Shown here piece after piece: positions 1 to 5,421 of a DNA stretch of 5,421 nucleotides. The notes beneath the pieces were generated by a model. It searched no databases and was not told the DNA's origin. It was given only the letters and a program-made list of their open reading frames with translations. The DNA comes from Frankiaceae bacterium. GTDB taxonomy: Bacteria; Actinomycetota; Actinomycetes; Mycobacteriales; SCTD01. Each line of letters opens with the position of its first letter. Position 1 is the stretch's first letter. The position numbers and the translations under genes were made by a program. Location of the stretch: NCBI GenBank assembly GCA_026786045.1, contig JAJAYV010000129.1, positions 1 to 5,421 of the forward strand, given 5' to 3'.

Positions 1-95
1 ACGTCGGCCTGCCGGGCGACGGCGGACACGGCCCGCGCGGGGGCGGCAAGCCGGCCCCGGAGACGACCGCTCCGGAGACCTCCGGCAGGCCGTAG
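1..95 (+). CDS. Possible C-terminal tail of a truncated, unidentified gene
   Basis: Reading from base 3, thirty codons run to a TAG at 93-95. Nearly all end in G or C, as in the real genes here. The peptide is rich in Gly, Pro and Thr (it includes KPAPETTAPETSGRP just before the stop), which is typical of a disordered C-terminal tail. It would converge on the AI-2E-family gene, with a hairpin lying between the two stops. No domain is visible, so no function can be given. The alternative is a minus-strand gene starting at GTG 112-110 and leaving the window at base 1. It uses the same third positions, so codon bias cannot separate the two, but it lacks a convincing ribosome-binding or leaderless signal. 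Confidence is low because only 95 bases are available. Confidence 0.3.
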   Translation, partial: VGLPGDGGHGPRGGGKPAPETTAPETSGRP

Positions 96-121
96 GCGAT
101 GAGCCGTGCCACCTGACCTGA

Positions 122-142
122 GCGCGCCGGGCCCGGTCGCGC
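122..142. terminator. GC-rich hairpin, possible bidirectional terminator
   Basis: GCGCG at 122-126 pairs with CGCGC at 138-142. Between them lies the perfect palindrome CCGGGCCCGG (127-136), with one unpaired T at 137. Folded, this gives about eight G-C pairs around a four-base loop. There is no T-tract, as is common for proposed terminators in GC-rich actinobacteria. It sits between the AI-2E-family stop (181) and the possible plus-strand stop (95), where a terminator serving both strands would be expected. In such GC-rich DNA, chance hairpins are frequent. Confidence 0.35.
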
Positions 143-170
143 AGGTCGAGGTCGGGCCGTCGGTGCTCGG

Positions 171-191
171 CCGTCAGCCGTCAGCCGTCGG
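171..191. repeat. Three-copy 7-bp tandem repeat across a stop codon
   Basis: CCGTCAG occurs at 171-177 and 178-184 and is followed by the one-mismatch copy CCGTCGG at 185-191. The stop codon of the minus-strand AI-2E-family gene (TGA, 183-181) lies inside the second unit. Losing or gaining one of the identical units would leave that stop intact, so the repeat probably does not affect the protein. It may be a slippage product. Confidence 0.5.
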
Positions 192-1404
192 CGGTCGCGA
201 GCTCCGGGTCCGGCTGGCCGGCGGCCGTCGGCGGGGAGCCCGGCGCCGGCTCGATCTCGGCGACCTGCTGGCGGAGGTAGCGGATGACGACGGCCGCCAC
301 AGCCACGACCGGGACGGCCAGGAACGCGCCGATGATGCCGGACAGCGTGCCGCCGGCGGTCACCGCGAGGATCACGACCGCGGGGTGCAGGTCGAGGGTG
401 CGGCCCACGAGGATCGGCTGGAGCACGTTGCCCTCGAGCTGCTGCACGACGAGCACGAGCACCACCACGACGACGGCCGCAGTCACACCGTTGGTGACGA
501 GGGCGACCAGCGCCGCGAGCGCCCCGGTGACGACCGCACCGATGATCGGGATGAACGCGCCGAAGAAGACGAGCACGGCCAGCGGCAGCGCGAGGGGCAC
601 CCCCAGCACGGCGAGGCCGATGCCGATGAAGACGGCGTCGACGAGCCCGACGGCGGCCTGCGCCTTGATGAAGCCGGAGAGCGTCACCCAGGACCGCTGG
701 GCGATGGCCGAGACGTGCGGCGCGGCGCGCGGCCCCACCAGACCGCCCATCCAGGGCAAGAACTTCGGCCCGTCCTTGAGGTAGAAGAAGCACAGGACCA
801 GCGACAGCAGCCCGGTGATGAGCAGCGACCCCGCGGCGACGGCGCCGCTGAGCACGCGCCCGGCGATGTCCTGCGCGTTGGCCTGCAGCTCGCCGATGAC
901 GTTGTCGACGGTCGCCCCGATCCGCTCCTCGCCGAGGTTGAACGGCGGGCCGGTCAGGCCGTCCTGCAGCTCACCCAGGCCGGCGGTCACCTGGTCGGCC
1001 AGCTCCTGCGCCTGACCGGTCACCTGCGGCGCGAGGCCGCCGACGCTGCCGATCAGCAGCAGCAGCGCGACGAGCAGCACGCCGAAGGCGGACGGCGCGG
1101 CCGGGACGCCGCGCCGGCGCAGGAAGCGCACGGACGGCCACAGGACGGTCGCGAGCAGCAGCGCGAGCAGGATGGGCAGCAGGACGACCCACAACTTCCC
1201 GGCGATGTAGCCGAGCACCACCAGCGCCAGCACGATGAGCAGGAAGCGGGCGCTGACCGCGGCCACCCGCGCCCACGCCTGGCCGAGCAGCACCTCACGG
1301 CGCTGCGACACCTCGGGCACCTCGCGCCCGCGCGGGGGGACGGGCGCGACGGCATCGGCCTCGGTGCGGGCGGGGTCGCTCTCGACCGGGTCTTCGGAGG
1401 TCAC
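181..1404 (-). CDS. AI-2E family (PerM/YdiK-like) membrane transporter
   Basis: This is an integral membrane protein of the AI-2E/PerM superfamily, 407 residues from GTG 1404-1402 or 410 from ATG 1413-1411. The first ~45 residues are charged and Pro-rich, likely cytoplasmic. Hydrophobic segments follow at about 54-90 (two helices) and 105-126. A polar region rich in Gln, Glu and Asp spans about 127-180, and further helices lie at 186-208, 249-267, 272-294, 295-320 and 341-375. Family hallmarks are FIPIIG (284-289), QQLEGNVLQP (321-330) and the final IIGAFLAVPVVAV stretch. Members have been linked to autoinducer-2 export or to sodium/proton exchange, but actinobacterial ones are mostly uncharacterised, so the substrate is unknown. 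The last ~25 residues are polar and Pro-rich. I prefer the GTG start because the ATG lies inside a likely -10 box and has no properly spaced ribosome site. It is divergent from the sugar genes. The family call is secure; the transported substrate is not. Confidence 0.9.
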   Translation of the reverse strand: MTSEDPVESDPARTEADAVAPVPPRGREVPEVSQRREVLLGQAWARVAAVSARFLLIVLALVVLGYIAGKLWVVLLPILLALLLATVLWPSVRFLRRRGVPAAPSAFGVLLVALLLLIGSVGGLAPQVTGQAQELADQVTAGLGELQDGLTGPPFNLGEERIGATVDNVIGELQANAQDIAGRVLSGAVAAGSLLITGLLSLVLCFFYLKDGPKFLPWMGGLVGPRAAPHVSAIAQRSWVTLSGFIKAQAAVGLVDAVFIGIGLAVLGVPLALPLAVLVFFGAFIPIIGAVVTGALAALVALVTNGVTAAVVVVVLVLVVQQLEGNVLQPILVGRTLDLHPAVVILAVTAGGTLSGIIGAFLAVPVVAVAAVVIRYLRQQVAEIEPAPGSPPTAAGQPDPELATADG

Positions 1405-1411
1405 GCGTCGC

Positions 1412-1417
1412 ATCCTG
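1412..1417 (-). promoter_or_regulatory. Putative -10 box for a leaderless AI-2E-family transcript
   Basis: On the minus strand CAGGAT ends exactly seven bases before GTG 1404-1402. This is the spacing expected when transcription starts at the start codon, as is common in actinobacteria. The box loosely fits TAnnnT. AGGA within it is also eight bases from the GTG and could serve as a weak ribosome site. No clear -35 element is visible. Confidence 0.4.
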
Positions 1418-1478
1418 CCCCGTCCGGAAGGCAGAATGCGCCGGGCGGGGGTGTGTCCGGACCGGAGTACGGGGCAGG
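1414..1478. repeat. Inverted 10-bp repeat in the divergent promoter region
   Basis: ACGGGGCAGG occurs on the plus strand at 1469-1478 and, reversed, on the minus strand at 1423-1414 (plus-strand CCTGCCCCGT). Each copy runs into the putative -10 box of the gene it faces. The repeat may simply be a shared promoter sequence, or a binding site that coordinates the two divergent genes. Confidence 0.5.
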
Positions 1479-1480
1479 GT
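1475..1480 (+). promoter_or_regulatory. Putative -10 box for a leaderless pgmB transcript
   Basis: CAGGGT lies seven bases before GTG 1488, mirroring the arrangement of the divergent gene. Only the A at position two and the T at position six match TAnnnT. No well-placed Shine-Dalgarno exists: the purine run ACAGG directly abuts the start codon. No recognisable -35 element is seen. Confidence 0.4.
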
Positions 1481-1487
1481 CGACAGG

Positions 1488-2228
1488 GTGATCACCCCCT
1501 TGGGCCTGCCGGACGGCGTGCGCCTGTGCCTGTTCGACCTCGACGGCGTCCTCACCGACACCGCGGCCGTGCACACCGTGGCGTGGAAGGCAATGTTCGA
1601 CGCGTTCCTGCGCGCGCGGGACCCGGCAGGCCGGCCGTTCGACGCGGGTGAGGACTACCGCCGCTACGTCGACGGCAAGCCTCGCGCCGACGGCGTGCGG
1701 ACCTTCCTGCAGTCCCGCGGGATCACCCTGCCGGAAGGACATCTCGACGACGGTCCCGACGTGGAGAGCGTGCACGGACTCGGCCGCCGCAAGAACGACC
1801 TGCTGCTCGCGACGATCGAGCGCGACGGCGTCGACGTCTTCCCGAAGTCGGTCCGCTACCTCGAGGCGGTGCGCGCGGCCGGCTTGCGCACGGCCGTGGT
1901 GTCCTCCAGCGCCAACACCGAGCAGGTGCTCGAGGTGACTGGGCTGGCGCCCCTGCTCGAGCTACGGGTCGACGCGCTCGTCGCGCGCGAGCACGGGCTG
2001 GCGGGCAAGCCGGCACCGGACACCTTTCTCTACGCGGCCGAGCAGCTGGGCGGCTCCCCGTCCGACGCGGCCGTCTTCGAGGACGCCCGTGCTGGCGTGC
2101 AGTCGGGAGTCGCGGGAGGCTTCGCGTACGTCGTGGGCGTCGACCGGGCCGGTCAGGCCGCGGCTCTGATCCAGGCCGGCGCGCACCGCGTGGTGCGCGA
2201 GCTGGACGAGCTGCTGGAGGCGTCGTGA
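1488..2228 (+). CDS. pgmB: Beta-phosphoglucomutase family HAD phosphotransferase
   Basis: This cytoplasmic HAD-superfamily enzyme has 246 residues and is likely to interconvert beta-D-glucose 1-phosphate and glucose 6-phosphate. Motif I is DLDGVLTDT, with nucleophile Asp17 and acid/base Asp19. The alpha-helical cap carries His29 and Trp33 (HTVAW), the GKPR loop with Arg66, and the RRKND stretch with Lys102. These match substrate-binding or catalytic positions of Lactococcus lactis beta-phosphoglucomutase. Motif II is SSSAN (Ser139-Asn143), motif III GKPAPD (Lys174), and motif IV EDARAG (Glu198, Asp199) for magnesium. It is about 25 residues longer than the Lactococcus enzyme, with the extra length near the N-terminus and in the cap, as I recall for M. 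tuberculosis Rv3400. The GTG start fits the leaderless signal and keeps 16 residues before motif I. The next gene overlaps it by four bases, so the two are probably translationally coupled. Other HAD sugar phosphatases are possible, but the cap motifs and the GH65 neighbour favour beta-phosphoglucomutase. Confidence 0.9.
   Translation: MITPLGLPDGVRLCLFDLDGVLTDTAAVHTVAWKAMFDAFLRARDPAGRPFDAGEDYRRYVDGKPRADGVRTFLQSRGITLPEGHLDDGPDVESVHGLGRRKNDLLLATIERDGVDVFPKSVRYLEAVRAAGLRTAVVSSSANTEQVLEVTGLAPLLELRVDALVAREHGLAGKPAPDTFLYAAEQLGGSPSDAAVFEDARAGVQSGVAGGFAYVVGVDRAGQAAALIQAGAHRVVRELDELLEAS
2216..2220 (+). promoter_or_regulatory. Ribosome binding site of the GH65 gene
   Basis: GGAGG lies inside the last codons of pgmB, four bases before GTG 2225. 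The spacing is slightly short but fits re-initiation at the GTGA stop/start overlap (2225-2228). It supports this start, as does the FPVEPW sequence near the N-terminus, which I recall at the same place in Rv3401. Confidence 0.6.
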
Positions 2229-4588
2229 GGATCGAGGACGACTTCCCGGTCGAGCCGTGGGCGTTGCGCGAGCCGGTGCTCCGGCTGGACCGGCTGGCGC
2301 GCACTGAGTCTCTGCTCGCGGTGTCGAACGGGCACGTCGGCCTGCGGGGCAATCTCGACGAGGGCGACCCGCACGTCCTGCCCGGCAGCTACCTCAACTC
2401 GGTCTACGAGCTGCGCCCCCTGCCGTACGCCGAGAGCGGCTACGGCTACCCGGAGTCCGGGCAGTCGATCATCAACGTCACCAACGGCAAGCTGGTCCGG
2501 TTGCTCGTCGACGACGAGCCCTTCGACGTCCGTTACGGCGAGCTGCGCCGGCACGAGCGGTGCCTGGACTTCCGCGCCGGCCTGCTCGACCGGCAGGTCG
2601 AGTGGGTGTCGCCCGCCGGGCAGGAGGTGCGCTTGCGCAGCCGCCGCCTGGTCTCGCTCAGCCAGCGCTCGATCGTGGCGCTCTGCTACGAGATCGAGCC
2701 CGTCGGGGACGAGGCCCGGGTCGTCGTGCAGTCCGAGCTGGTCGCCGACGAGGAGCTCGTGGAGCTGGCCAAGGGCGACCCGCGCGCCGCCGCAGCGCTG
2801 GCCTACCCGCTCGTTGCGGAGGAGGCGTACGCCAGGGGCACAGCGGCCCACCTCATCCACCGGACGAAGAACAGCGGCATCCGCATCGGCGCGGCGATGG
2901 AGCACATGGTGTCGGCGCCCGACGGCGTCGACGTGGACGTGCGCGCCGATGCCGTCGACGACTGGGCCCGCACCACCTTCACCGCCCGGCTCAGGCCCGG
3001 CCAGCGGCTCCGTGTGGTCAAGATCGTGTCGTACGGCTGGTCCCGCCAGCGCTCGCTCCCGGCCGTCCGCGACCAGGTCGCGGCTGCGCTGACCGCCGCC
3101 TGCGCGCCCGGGTGGGAGGCGCTGCTGGCCGAGCAGCGTTCGTACCTCGACGATTTCTGGGACCGGGCCGACGTCGAGGTCGACGGCGATCCCGAGCTGC
3201 AGCAGGCGGTCCGCTTCGGGCTGTTCCATGTGCTGCAGTCGGGCGCCCGTGCGGAGCAGCGGCCGATCCCTGCGAAGGGGCTCACGGGGCCGGGCTACGA
3301 CGGCCACGCCTTCTGGGACACCGAGACGTTCGTGCTGCCGGTGCTGACCCACACCACGCCCGCCGCCGCGGCCGACGCGCTGCGCTGGCGGCACGGCACG
3401 CTCGACAAGGCGCGCGACCGGGCCAAGACCCTCGGCCTGGCCGGTGCTGCCTTTCCCTGGCGCACCATCAACGGCGACGAGTGCTCGGGCTACTGGCCGG
3501 CGGGCACGGCGTCGTTCCACGTCAACGCCGACATCGCCGACGCGCTCGTGCGCCACGTCGCCGCGACCGGCGACGTCGATCTGGAGCGCGAGATCGGCGT
3601 CGACCTGCTCGTGCAGACCGCGCGGCTCTGGCTGTCGCTCGGCCACCGGACGATGAGCGGCGAGTTCCGGCTCGACGGCATCACCGGTCCGGACGAGTAC
3701 AGCGCGATCGCCGACAACAACGTGTTCACCAACCTCATGGCGGCGCGCAACCTGCGCGCGGCGGCCGAGGTCGCCGTGCGCCACCCGGACCTCGCCGCGC
3801 TGCTCGGCGTCGGCGCGGAGGAGGCAGCCGCCTGGCGCGACGCCGCCGCCGCGATGCACATCCCGTACGACGAGCGGCTCGGCGTGCACCCCCAGTCCGA
3901 GGGCTTCACCGACCACGCCAGGTGGCACTTCGCGGACACGGAGCCGACGGAGTACCCGCTGATGCTGCACTTCCCGTACTTCCAGCTCTACCGCCACCAG
4001 GTGGTGAAGCAGGCCGACCTGGTGCTGGCGATGCAGCTGTGCGGCGAGGCCTTCACGCCCGAGCAGAAGCGCCGCAACGTCGACTACTACGAGCCGCTCA
4101 CGGTGCGGGACTCGTCGCTGTCCTCGGCCTCGCAGGCGGTCCTCGCTGCGGAGGTCGGCTACTTCTCCCTGGCGTACGACTACGCCGCCGAGGCCGCGCT
4201 GATGGACCTGCGGGACCTGCACGACAACACGGCCGGCGGGCTGCACATGGCCTCGCTGGCGGGGGGCTGGACCGCGCTGGTGAGCGGCTTCGGCGGCATG
4301 CGGGACTCCGGAGGGCGGCTGTCGTTCCGGCCGGGGCTGCCGGAGGGGATCGACCGGCTGGCCTTCCGCATCGTGCGCCGGGACGGCGTGCTGCTCGTCG
4401 AGGTCGAGCAGCACCAGGTCACCTACTCCCTGGTGCGCGGCGAGGAACCGCTCGTCGTCCGGCACGAGGACGAGGACGTCGAGGTGCGCCCGGGCGAGGC
4501 CGTGCTGCGGCCCCTGCGCCGCCGCCCCGACGGCGTCCCGCCGCCCCAGCCCGCCGGCCGGGCACCCGCTCGGCGACGCCGGGGCTGA
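2225..4588 (+). CDS. Glycoside hydrolase family 65 protein (disaccharide phosphorylase-like)
   Basis: This 787-residue protein shows the GH65 layout: an N-terminal beta-sandwich (about 1-270), a helical linker, an (alpha/alpha)6 barrel (about 325-700) and a short C-terminal beta domain. Visible motifs are NGHVGLRGN near the N-terminus, the glucose-site FWDTE (363-367), YWPAGTASFHVNAD (423-436), GPDEY (488-492) with the likely general acid Glu491, VVKQAD (593-598) and DSSLS (629-633). GH65 phosphorylases cleave maltose, trehalose, kojibiose or nigerose with phosphate, releasing beta-glucose 1-phosphate, and the adjoining beta-phosphoglucomutase supports this chemistry. The overall sequence resembles M. 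tuberculosis Rv3401, including an Arg/Pro-rich tail (761-787). No signal peptide is visible, so it should be cytoplasmic. Two motifs differ from well-known phosphorylases as I recall them: GPDEYS instead of GPDEYH, and DSSLSSASQA instead of DSSLSPCIHS. The substrate is therefore unknown, and hydrolase activity remains possible. The family call is very firm. Confidence 0.93.
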   Translation: MRIEDDFPVEPWALREPVLRLDRLARTESLLAVSNGHVGLRGNLDEGDPHVLPGSYLNSVYELRPLPYAESGYGYPESGQSIINVTNGKLVRLLVDDEPFDVRYGELRRHERCLDFRAGLLDRQVEWVSPAGQEVRLRSRRLVSLSQRSIVALCYEIEPVGDEARVVVQSELVADEELVELAKGDPRAAAALAYPLVAEEAYARGTAAHLIHRTKNSGIRIGAAMEHMVSAPDGVDVDVRADAVDDWARTTFTARLRPGQRLRVVKIVSYGWSRQRSLPAVRDQVAAALTAACAPGWEALLAEQRSYLDDFWDRADVEVDGDPELQQAVRFGLFHVLQSGARAEQRPIPAKGLTGPGYDGHAFWDTETFVLPVLTHTTPAAAADALRWRHGTLDKARDRAKTLGLAGAAFPWRTINGDECSGYWPAGTASFHVNADIADALVRHVAATGDVDLEREIGVDLLVQTARLWLSLGHRTMSGEFRLDGITGPDEYSAIADNNVFTNLMAARNLRAAAEVAVRHPDLAALLGVGAEEAAAWRDAAAAMHIPYDERLGVHPQSEGFTDHARWHFADTEPTEYPLMLHFPYFQLYRHQVVKQADLVLAMQLCGEAFTPEQKRRNVDYYEPLTVRDSSLSSASQAVLAAEVGYFSLAYDYAAEAALMDLRDLHDNTAGGLHMASLAGGWTALVSGFGGMRDSGGRLSFRPGLPEGIDRLAFRIVRRDGVLLVEVEQHQVTYSLVRGEEPLVVRHEDEDVEVRPGEAVLRPLRRRPDGVPPPQPAGRAPARRRRG

Positions 4589-4600
4589 GCCCGGCTCTGG

Positions 4601-4606
4601 CACAGT
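4601..4606 (+). promoter_or_regulatory. Putative -10 box for a leaderless fasR-like transcript
   Basis: CACAGT lies in the 24-bp gap after the GH65 stop, six bases before GTG 4613. This resembles the layout before the two divergent genes and would give the regulator its own promoter. No Shine-Dalgarno-like purine run precedes the GTG. No good -35 is seen, so read-through from the GH65 operon is an alternative. Confidence 0.35.
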
Positions 4607-4612
4607 CGCGTC

Positions 4613-5421
4613 GTGGCACAGGCGACGTGGCAGCGGGTGCAGCGCTCGTCCTCGAGCCTGAGCAGCAGGTGCGTGCGGGCGATGGAGGAGCTGCCGTGGT
4701 TCGGCGCGCTGCCGCCGGAGCAGCGGTCCTACGTCGGGCTGGTCCTGCAGGCCGGGCTGTCGGCGTTCGCCCAGTGGCTGCGCACGCCCGGCCAGCCGCT
4801 GCCGGTCGGGCCCGAGGTCTTCGCGGCCGCGCCGCGCGAGCTGGCCCGCTCGGTGAACCTCAAGCAGACCGTCCAGCTCATCCGCATCGCTGTGGGGGTC
4901 GTGGAGGAGGCCGTGCCGTCGCTGGCCGCGCCCGGCGACGAGGCGGCGCTGGCCGAGGCGGTGCTGCGCTACTCCCGCGAGCTGGCCTTCGCCGCCGCGG
5001 ACGTCTACGCGTCGGCTGCCGAGTCGCGCGGCGCCTGGGACGCCCGGGTCGAGGCCGGGGTCGTCGACGCTCTCGTGCGCGGCCACGCCGGCGAGCTCAC
5101 GCTGTCGCGCGCGGCCTCGCTCGGGTGGAACCGGGTCGACTGGGTCGTCGCGCTGGCCGCGCCCGCGCCGGTCGCCCTCGACCTGCCCCAGCTGCGGGCC
5201 GGTGCGCGGCACAGCGGGCTGTCACTGCTCAGCGGTGAGGCCTCGGCCGCCCTGGTCCTCGTCGTCGGCGGCACCACGTCGGTCGAGCGCGCGGTGCAGC
5301 AGCTGGTCGCGGCGCTTCCTCCCGCACCCGTCGTCGTCGGCCCGGTCGCCGGTGAGCTCGCGGCGGCCTCGCGGTCGGTGCAGGAGGCCCTGGCCGGGCT
5401 GGCCGCCGTGCGGGCCTGGCC
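4613..5421 (+). CDS. fasR: PucR/CdaR-type transcriptional regulator, FasR-like (3' truncated)
   Basis: The reading frame is open from GTG 4613 to the window end: 269 complete codons with no stop. The sequence strongly resembles, from memory, Streptomyces coelicolor FasR (SCO2386), which activates the fabD-fabH-acpP-fabF fatty acid synthesis operon. Shared blocks are TWQRVQRSS at the N-terminus, ELPWF and SYVGLVLQAG (about 26-48), APREL (73-77), APGDEAAL (106-113), YASAAESRGAWDAR (132-145) and LSRAASLGWN (164-173). The C-terminal PucR helix-turn-helix, which would bind DNA, should lie beyond base 5421, so it cannot be checked. GTG 4613 is preferred over the ATG at 4682 because the TWxRVxRSS block is conserved. 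It follows the GH65 stop by 24 bp and may have its own leaderless promoter. The symbol needs care: fasR in mycobacteria and corynebacteria names an unrelated TetR-type protein. Family confidence is high; orthology to Streptomyces FasR is fairly high. Confidence 0.82.
   Translation, partial: MAQATWQRVQRSSSSLSSRCVRAMEELPWFGALPPEQRSYVGLVLQAGLSAFAQWLRTPGQPLPVGPEVFAAAPRELARSVNLKQTVQLIRIAVGVVEEAVPSLAAPGDEAALAEAVLRYSRELAFAAADVYASAAESRGAWDARVEAGVVDALVRGHAGELTLSRAASLGWNRVDWVVALAAPAPVALDLPQLRAGARHSGLSLLSGEASAALVLVVGGTTSVERAVQQLVAALPPAPVVVGPVAGELAAASRSVQEALAGLAAVRAW

Noticed and set aside
1..112. A minus-strand gene starting at GTG 112-110 and leaving the window
   Set aside because: The frame is open and has good third positions, but it has no convincing start signal and its product soon becomes Pro/Arg/Gly-rich. 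The plus-strand tail ending at 95 explains the same codon bias. It remains a possible alternative.
1415..1434. A small hairpin, CTGCC paired with GGCAG, in the divergent promoter region
   Set aside because: The stem is only five base pairs around a ten-base loop and overlaps the stronger repeat/promoter signal, so it is likely chance in GC-rich DNA.
106..1491. A 461-codon plus-strand frame opposite the AI-2E-family gene
   Set aside because: It is rich in Asp, Arg, His and Gln with no domain or hydrophobic core, while the minus strand encodes a convincing multi-helix membrane protein.
2153..5212. A 1019-codon open frame on the minus strand opposite the GH65 and regulator genes
   Set aside because: It is antisense to two genes with clear family motifs. 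Its translation is dominated by Arg, Gly, Val, His and Asp with no recognisable domain. Long antisense frames are expected where GC-rich third positions remove stop codons.
2560..5238. An 892-codon plus-strand frame overlapping GH65 and the regulator
   Set aside because: The translation is Arg/Ala/Gly-rich low-complexity sequence, out of frame with the motif-bearing GH65 protein. It is a GC-rich shadow frame.
1..5421. CRISPR arrays, tRNA or rRNA genes, insertion sequences, prophage or defence genes
   Set aside because: No regularly spaced repeats, tRNA-like folds, terminal inverted repeats with a transposase, or defence-family motifs were seen. The window is packed with ordinary chromosomal genes.

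Overview
The window is from a very GC-rich actinobacterium. Most bases are G or C, third codon positions are almost all G or C, GTG starts are common, and the gene contents match actinobacterial families. I cannot fix the genus. The base composition is even, and I see no insertion sequence, tRNA, rRNA, CRISPR array or phage gene. This looks like ordinary chromosomal core rather than an accessory island.

Layout: bases 1-180 hold what may be the last codons of a plus-strand gene, then a GC-rich hairpin and a short tandem repeat. Bases 181-1404 (minus strand) encode an AI-2E/PerM-family membrane protein. A compact divergent promoter region of about 80 bp follows. The plus strand then carries a beta-phosphoglucomutase-like HAD enzyme (1488-2228). 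A family 65 glycoside phosphorylase/hydrolase (2225-4588) overlaps it by four bases. After a 24-bp gap comes the first two thirds or so of a PucR/CdaR-type regulator that closely resembles Streptomyces FasR (4613 to the window end).

How the genes fit together: the HAD and GH65 enzymes form a textbook pair. GH65 phosphorylases split an alpha-linked glucose disaccharide with phosphate to give beta-glucose 1-phosphate, and beta-phosphoglucomutase turns that into glucose 6-phosphate. The pair resembles the Mycobacterium tuberculosis neighbours Rv3400/Rv3401, whose sugar substrate is, as far as I know, not established. The GH65 protein departs from well-studied phosphorylases at two active-site motifs, so phosphorolysis itself is not certain. 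The regulator probably belongs to the next transcription unit, expected to be the fabD-fabH-acpP-fabF fatty acid synthesis operon just beyond the window. The AI-2E-family gene is divergent and has no clear functional link to the sugar genes.

I found no clearly new multi-gene system. The points most worth checking are the atypical GH65 active site, and the matching start-site layout of three genes, which suggests leaderless transcripts and moves one start codon.
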